Assembly: GCF_000969905.1 (NCBI RefSeq)
Contig: NZ_CP009520.1
Location: 2,666,001-2,730,000, forward strand
Reading direction: 5' to 3'
DNA: 64,000 bases
DNA from: Methanosarcina vacuolata Z-761
GTDB taxonomy: Archaea; Halobacteriota; Methanosarcinia; Methanosarcinales; Methanosarcinaceae
Shown here: piece by piece, positions 61,560 through 64,000 of the stretch
Numbering within the stretch: the stretch's first letter is position 1
How the letters are laid out: every line of letters begins with the position of its first letter
Made by a program: the position numbers and the translations under genes
The notes under the pieces: model-generated
What the model was told of the DNA's origin: nothing
The model's database searches: none
Seen by the model: only the letters and a program-made list of their open reading frames with translations

Positions 61560-61820
61560 AGTGAGATTCTCCCTAATAAACAAAACACAAGCTTCTATTG
61601 CTCGTATTATCTGTCTTTGGCACATGCCTTATTTTATAACATGCCCTATTTTATACCCTATTTTATAGTAAAAGGGGACAAACTCTTCAATTGTACAAAA
61701 TATATAGGCAGTATATAGCGCTAATGTACTTATAACTTATTTCTACAAGAAGCTAAAAATGGAAGGGGAGATCGTTTTAGATCTCCTATTCAATAGTCCC
61801 TTCTTAAGTATCTTCACTGT

Positions 61821-61898
61821 GATCTCTTAAATTGATCTCTTAAATTGATCTCTTAAATTGATCTCTTAAATTGATCTCTTAAATTGATCTCTTAAATA
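61821..61898. repeat. Tandem repeat, 13-bp unit (GATCTCTTAAATT), 6 copies
   Basis: Five perfect copies and a sixth that overlaps the stop codon of the NlpC/P60 gene (61892). The repeat thus includes the last codons of the gene on its minus strand, so it probably grew outward from the gene end. Confidence 0.95.
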
Positions 61899-62380
61899 CG
61901 TGACCATCTTGCAAAGTACGGCATTCCTTCTTCATACACACCAGTGATATTTTCTGTGGTAACATTTTTTGTATCAAAAGATGTGTCTATGAACTGATTA
62001 TTTCCTATGTATATTCCCACATGAGTGGCAAGCCAGTATATTCTGCCGTTTTGGGGAACGTCCTTTTGCCAGAAGATCACATCTCCCGGAGCTGGAGAGC
62101 TTGTATTTACATAATCTGTATTATTTTTCATATCAGGTACTTTCTGGAAAAATATGTCTTTGGCGCCTACCTGGCTGTATACTTGATATACTAAGTGAGA
62201 ACAGTCAATGGCAGTTGTATTATTGCCCCCATGTACGGATTTAACTCCAAGCCAGTTGTTTGCGGCTTCTAATGTTGCGTTTTCTGAGGTTCCAACAGGA
62301 GCTGCTGCTCCAAGGGGTATGAATGCTATTAAAATAGCCAGAAGGAATGTGACTATTAATCTTTCTTTACTTATCTTCAT
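61892..62380 (-). CDS. Secreted NlpC/P60 family peptidase
   Basis: 162 residues. A signal peptide (LIVTFLLAILIAFIPLGAAA) precedes a compact NlpC/P60 domain. The catalytic cysteine is in TAIDCSHLVYQVY, the histidine in ATHVGIYIGNNQFID, and PGDVIFWQKD precedes it. Bacterial members cut cell-wall peptides; archaea have no peptidoglycan, so the target here is open (surface matrix, pseudomurein-like peptide or incoming bacterial material). No gene partner is visible. The ATG at 62380 has only a weak ribosome-binding site. The 62381-62733 spacer holds no gene. Confidence 0.9.
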   Translation of the reverse strand: MKISKERLIVTFLLAILIAFIPLGAAAPVGTSENATLEAANNWLGVKSVHGGNNTTAIDCSHLVYQVYSQVGAKDIFFQKVPDMKNNTDYVNTSSPAPGDVIFWQKDVPQNGRIYWLATHVGIYIGNNQFIDTSFDTKNVTTENITGVYEEGMPYFARWSRI

Positions 62381-62689
62381 TTTTTCTCATCAATATCCGT
62401 GTTTTTACCAGTGTCGAGTAATCATCAAGGATTCAATAATTCCAAATAATTGCAATTGATTTTATGCGATATTTTGTTGTTGACTCGACGCTGGCCTAAT
62501 TATTGTTAAGGCTTGTTTATTATACATCAGAATAAATTTATTTTTATAATTGCCACTACTTAACGACGTTAACATATATACATAACGGCAGGAGTCCATT
62601 TTGGTATGAAAGTAGAGACTCTGAAATAAGAATTAACTAAAAGTTTCAGGTTTGATTTGCTGATGCCTGTAGTACCAGATTATATAAAC

Positions 62690-62702
62690 TGGGGATACAT
62701 AC
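62690..62702 (+). promoter_or_regulatory. TATA-like element of the AOR operon
   Basis: GATTATATAAACTGG lies about 50 bases before the ferredoxin start codon and fits an archaeal TATA box. Confidence 0.45.
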
Positions 62703-62733
62703 TTTCTGAATACAGGAATCTGAGGGGGAAATA

Positions 62734-63252
62734 ATGGCAAAAAGGTTAAAGGTCGCAAATCCGGCCCGTTGTATAGGCTGCTACTCCTGTATGATGGCCT
62801 GTGCAAGAACCTGGTATGATACTATATCTTTGAAAAACAGCCGAATTGATATACAGACCCGCGGGGGGATCGAAACTCCTTATTCTCAAATCGTCTGCCA
62901 TGCCTGCATAGACCCTCCTTGCATGAGGGCATGCCCGCTGAGCGCGCTTACCAAAAGGAAGGGGGGAGGAGTGAATCTCAATAAAGAGATCTGCGATGGC
63001 TGCGGAAACTGTATAGAAGCCTGCCTGGTGGGAGCTATCCATCTGGACGCGGAGAAAAAAGCCGTAATCTGCAAACACTGCGGCGTATGCTCGAAGTTCT
63101 GTCCCCATGATGTGCTGGAAATGATTGAAGTCGAAGACAGCGGAGAAGTAAAGCTTACTGACACGGGCCCTGCTCTGGATACAAGCCCGGTTAGTCCTAC
63201 TGCGTCTCATAAAGACCTCTACGGAGGGAAAGAACCAGGGGAGGGAAAATGA
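62734..63252 (+). CDS. 4Fe-4S ferredoxin-type electron carrier of an aldehyde oxidoreductase locus
   Basis: 172 residues with four [4Fe-4S] sets. CIGCYSCMMACARTW, CHACIDPPCMRACP, CDGCGNCIEACLVGA and CKHCGVCSKFCPHDV are the cysteine motifs. The layout is that of the iron-sulfur subunits (DMSO-reductase B-like) encoded beside aldehyde:ferredoxin oxidoreductases. It likely passes electrons between the tungsten enzyme and a quinone-free ferredoxin pool in the cytoplasm. The ATG has GAGGGGG 6 bases before. It overlaps the next gene by 4 bases (ATGA). Confidence 0.93.
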   Translation: MAKRLKVANPARCIGCYSCMMACARTWYDTISLKNSRIDIQTRGGIETPYSQIVCHACIDPPCMRACPLSALTKRKGGGVNLNKEICDGCGNCIEACLVGAIHLDAEKKAVICKHCGVCSKFCPHDVLEMIEVEDSGEVKLTDTGPALDTSPVSPTASHKDLYGGKEPGEGK

Positions 63253-64000
63253 CAACCGAGCAATACGCTATTGAGGGGCTTAAGAATATACTCTATATTG
63301 ACCTGAGCAGCCATAGCTATCATATTAAGGAAAGGCGCGACCTCTATGAGAAATATCTGGGTGGTGTGGGAGTTGCCACAAACCTCATGCTTGAAGAGTA
63401 CAGAGAAGGCACAGGGCCACTTGATCCGGAGATGCCAATAATCCTCAGCACAGGGCCGCTCTCGGGAGTATATCCTACATGCACCAAGACAGTTGCATTG
63501 TTCCGTTCCCCTCTCAATGGAGAATTGGGAGAATCCTATGCAGGTGGCCATCTTGCTATGTCCATGCGCTATTCAGGGTACGAAACAATTGTTATCAAAG
63601 GGGCCTCCCGATACCCTGTGTATGTGGCAATCCACAACGACAAAGTTACCTTCAGGGACGCCTCTTCCATATGGCATCTCTCTTCAGCAATTGATGTGGG
63701 AAAAATCCTGCGCGAAATAGAACCCGGTGCAGGCAGGCGCAGTATTATCAGAATTGGGCCTGCAGGAGAATGTGGGATCACATATGCCGATGTCAATGTC
63801 GATACCTACCGCCATTTCGGGCGCCTCGGGCTCGGAACGGTCTTTGGGGCAAAGAAACTTAAAGCTATGCTTATTTCCGGAAACAGGGAGCTGAAAAGCC
63901 CTGAACACAATGCTTACCGAAAGACTGTCAGTATGCTCTATGACACTATTGTGAAAACCGGGCTCACTGAGAAGTACCATAACCTAGGCACAAGCGAAAA
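63249..64000 (+). CDS. Aldehyde:ferredoxin oxidoreductase, N-terminal part (runs off the window)
   Basis: From ATG 63249, overlapping the ferredoxin stop codon, the frame is open to the window end (250 codons). It matches the AOR N-terminal domain: LYIDLSSHSYHIKERRDL, YLGGVGVATNLML, PLDPEMPIILSTGPLSG, SPLNGELGESYAGGHLAMSM, IRIGPAGECGITYADVNVDT and RHFGRLGLGTVFGAKKLKA, the last typical of pterin binding. AOR-family enzymes hold a tungsten-bispterin and one [4Fe-4S] cluster and oxidise aldehydes with ferredoxin. The cluster cysteines and the C-terminal domains lie beyond the window. Confidence 0.94.
   Translation, partial: MTTEQYAIEGLKNILYIDLSSHSYHIKERRDLYEKYLGGVGVATNLMLEEYREGTGPLDPEMPIILSTGPLSGVYPTCTKTVALFRSPLNGELGESYAGGHLAMSMRYSGYETIVIKGASRYPVYVAIHNDKVTFRDASSIWHLSSAIDVGKILREIEPGAGRRSIIRIGPAGECGITYADVNVDTYRHFGRLGLGTVFGAKKLKAMLISGNRELKSPEHNAYRKTVSMLYDTIVKTGLTEKYHNLGTSE

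Noticed and set aside
1-64000. tRNA, rRNA, selenocysteine elements and prophage structural genes
   Set aside because: I looked for cloverleaf-like arms, rRNA motifs, SECIS-type cases and phage capsid/tail genes and saw none that I can support by eye.

Overview
The window looks like a chromosomal segment of a methanogenic archaeon of the genus Methanosarcina. Evidence includes an archaeal-type aspartyl-tRNA synthetase, a group II chaperonin, a complete archaeal trp operon, UPF0210 and DUF2119 proteins, surface proteins with PKD/NHL/YVTN repeats, a pyruvate:ferredoxin oxidoreductase beta subunit, an aldehyde:ferredoxin oxidoreductase locus, TATA/BRE promoters and AT-rich spacers full of short tandem repeats. 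An IS66-type transposase has an in-frame TAG, which in this genus can be read as pyrrolysine. No tRNA or rRNA gene was recognised.

Layout. 1-16.4 kb is mostly housekeeping: the tail of a 5'-nucleotidase, a bacterial-type shikimate kinase homologue, an ACT/UPF0210 pair, an orphan porB with only the tail of porA before it, a helical-repeat protein, a phosphoribosyltransferase, an amt-glnK operon, a metallophosphoesterase, aspS, rpiA and a thermosome subunit. 16.7-30 kb is an accessory island with plainer, AT-rich codon use. It holds a large HerA/DUF87-type ATPase, a 1147-residue acidic repeat protein with a possible nuclease-like tail, a GrpE-like protein, an Hsp70 and a membrane-anchored protein with a J-like N-terminus, a coiled coil and four PKD domains. 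A lone degenerate CRISPR-type repeat lies just after it. 30-37 kb has DUF2119, an S4/FtsJ methyltransferase, a BASS transporter, an M13 peptidase and a membrane protein.

37-40.4 kb is a small defence-like patch: a two-gene unit (winged-helix/DUF488 protein plus an unknown Cys-containing protein) flanked by two same-orientation remnants of the 3' end of a type I hsdS gene. A YwbE gene, a likely structured RNA with an intrinsic terminator, and a second helical-repeat protein follow. 42.3-49.8 kb is the complete trpCBADFEG operon on the minus strand, with a TATA box and a TGTACA palindrome at its head. 50-54.2 kb holds two secreted beta-propeller/PKD proteins that share an almost identical 3' block extending past the stop codon. 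54.5-56.1 kb is an IS66-family element with clear ends and an 8-bp target duplication. 56-64 kb holds a ribbon-helix-helix-like protein, a secreted protein, a circularly permuted GTPase, a frameshifted hepT plus a second hepT fragment, an acetyltransferase, a DUF1648 membrane protein, a secreted NlpC/P60 enzyme, and the start of a ferredoxin/aldehyde oxidoreductase operon that runs off the window.

The best candidate for an undescribed system is 16.7-30 kb. A motor ATPase, a dedicated Hsp70/GrpE/J-like set and a very long acidic client-like protein, with the chaperone module tied to an extracellular PKD stalk, suggest a chaperone-assisted assembly, export or conflict machine. This is inference from gene content and order; no function is shown by the sequence alone.
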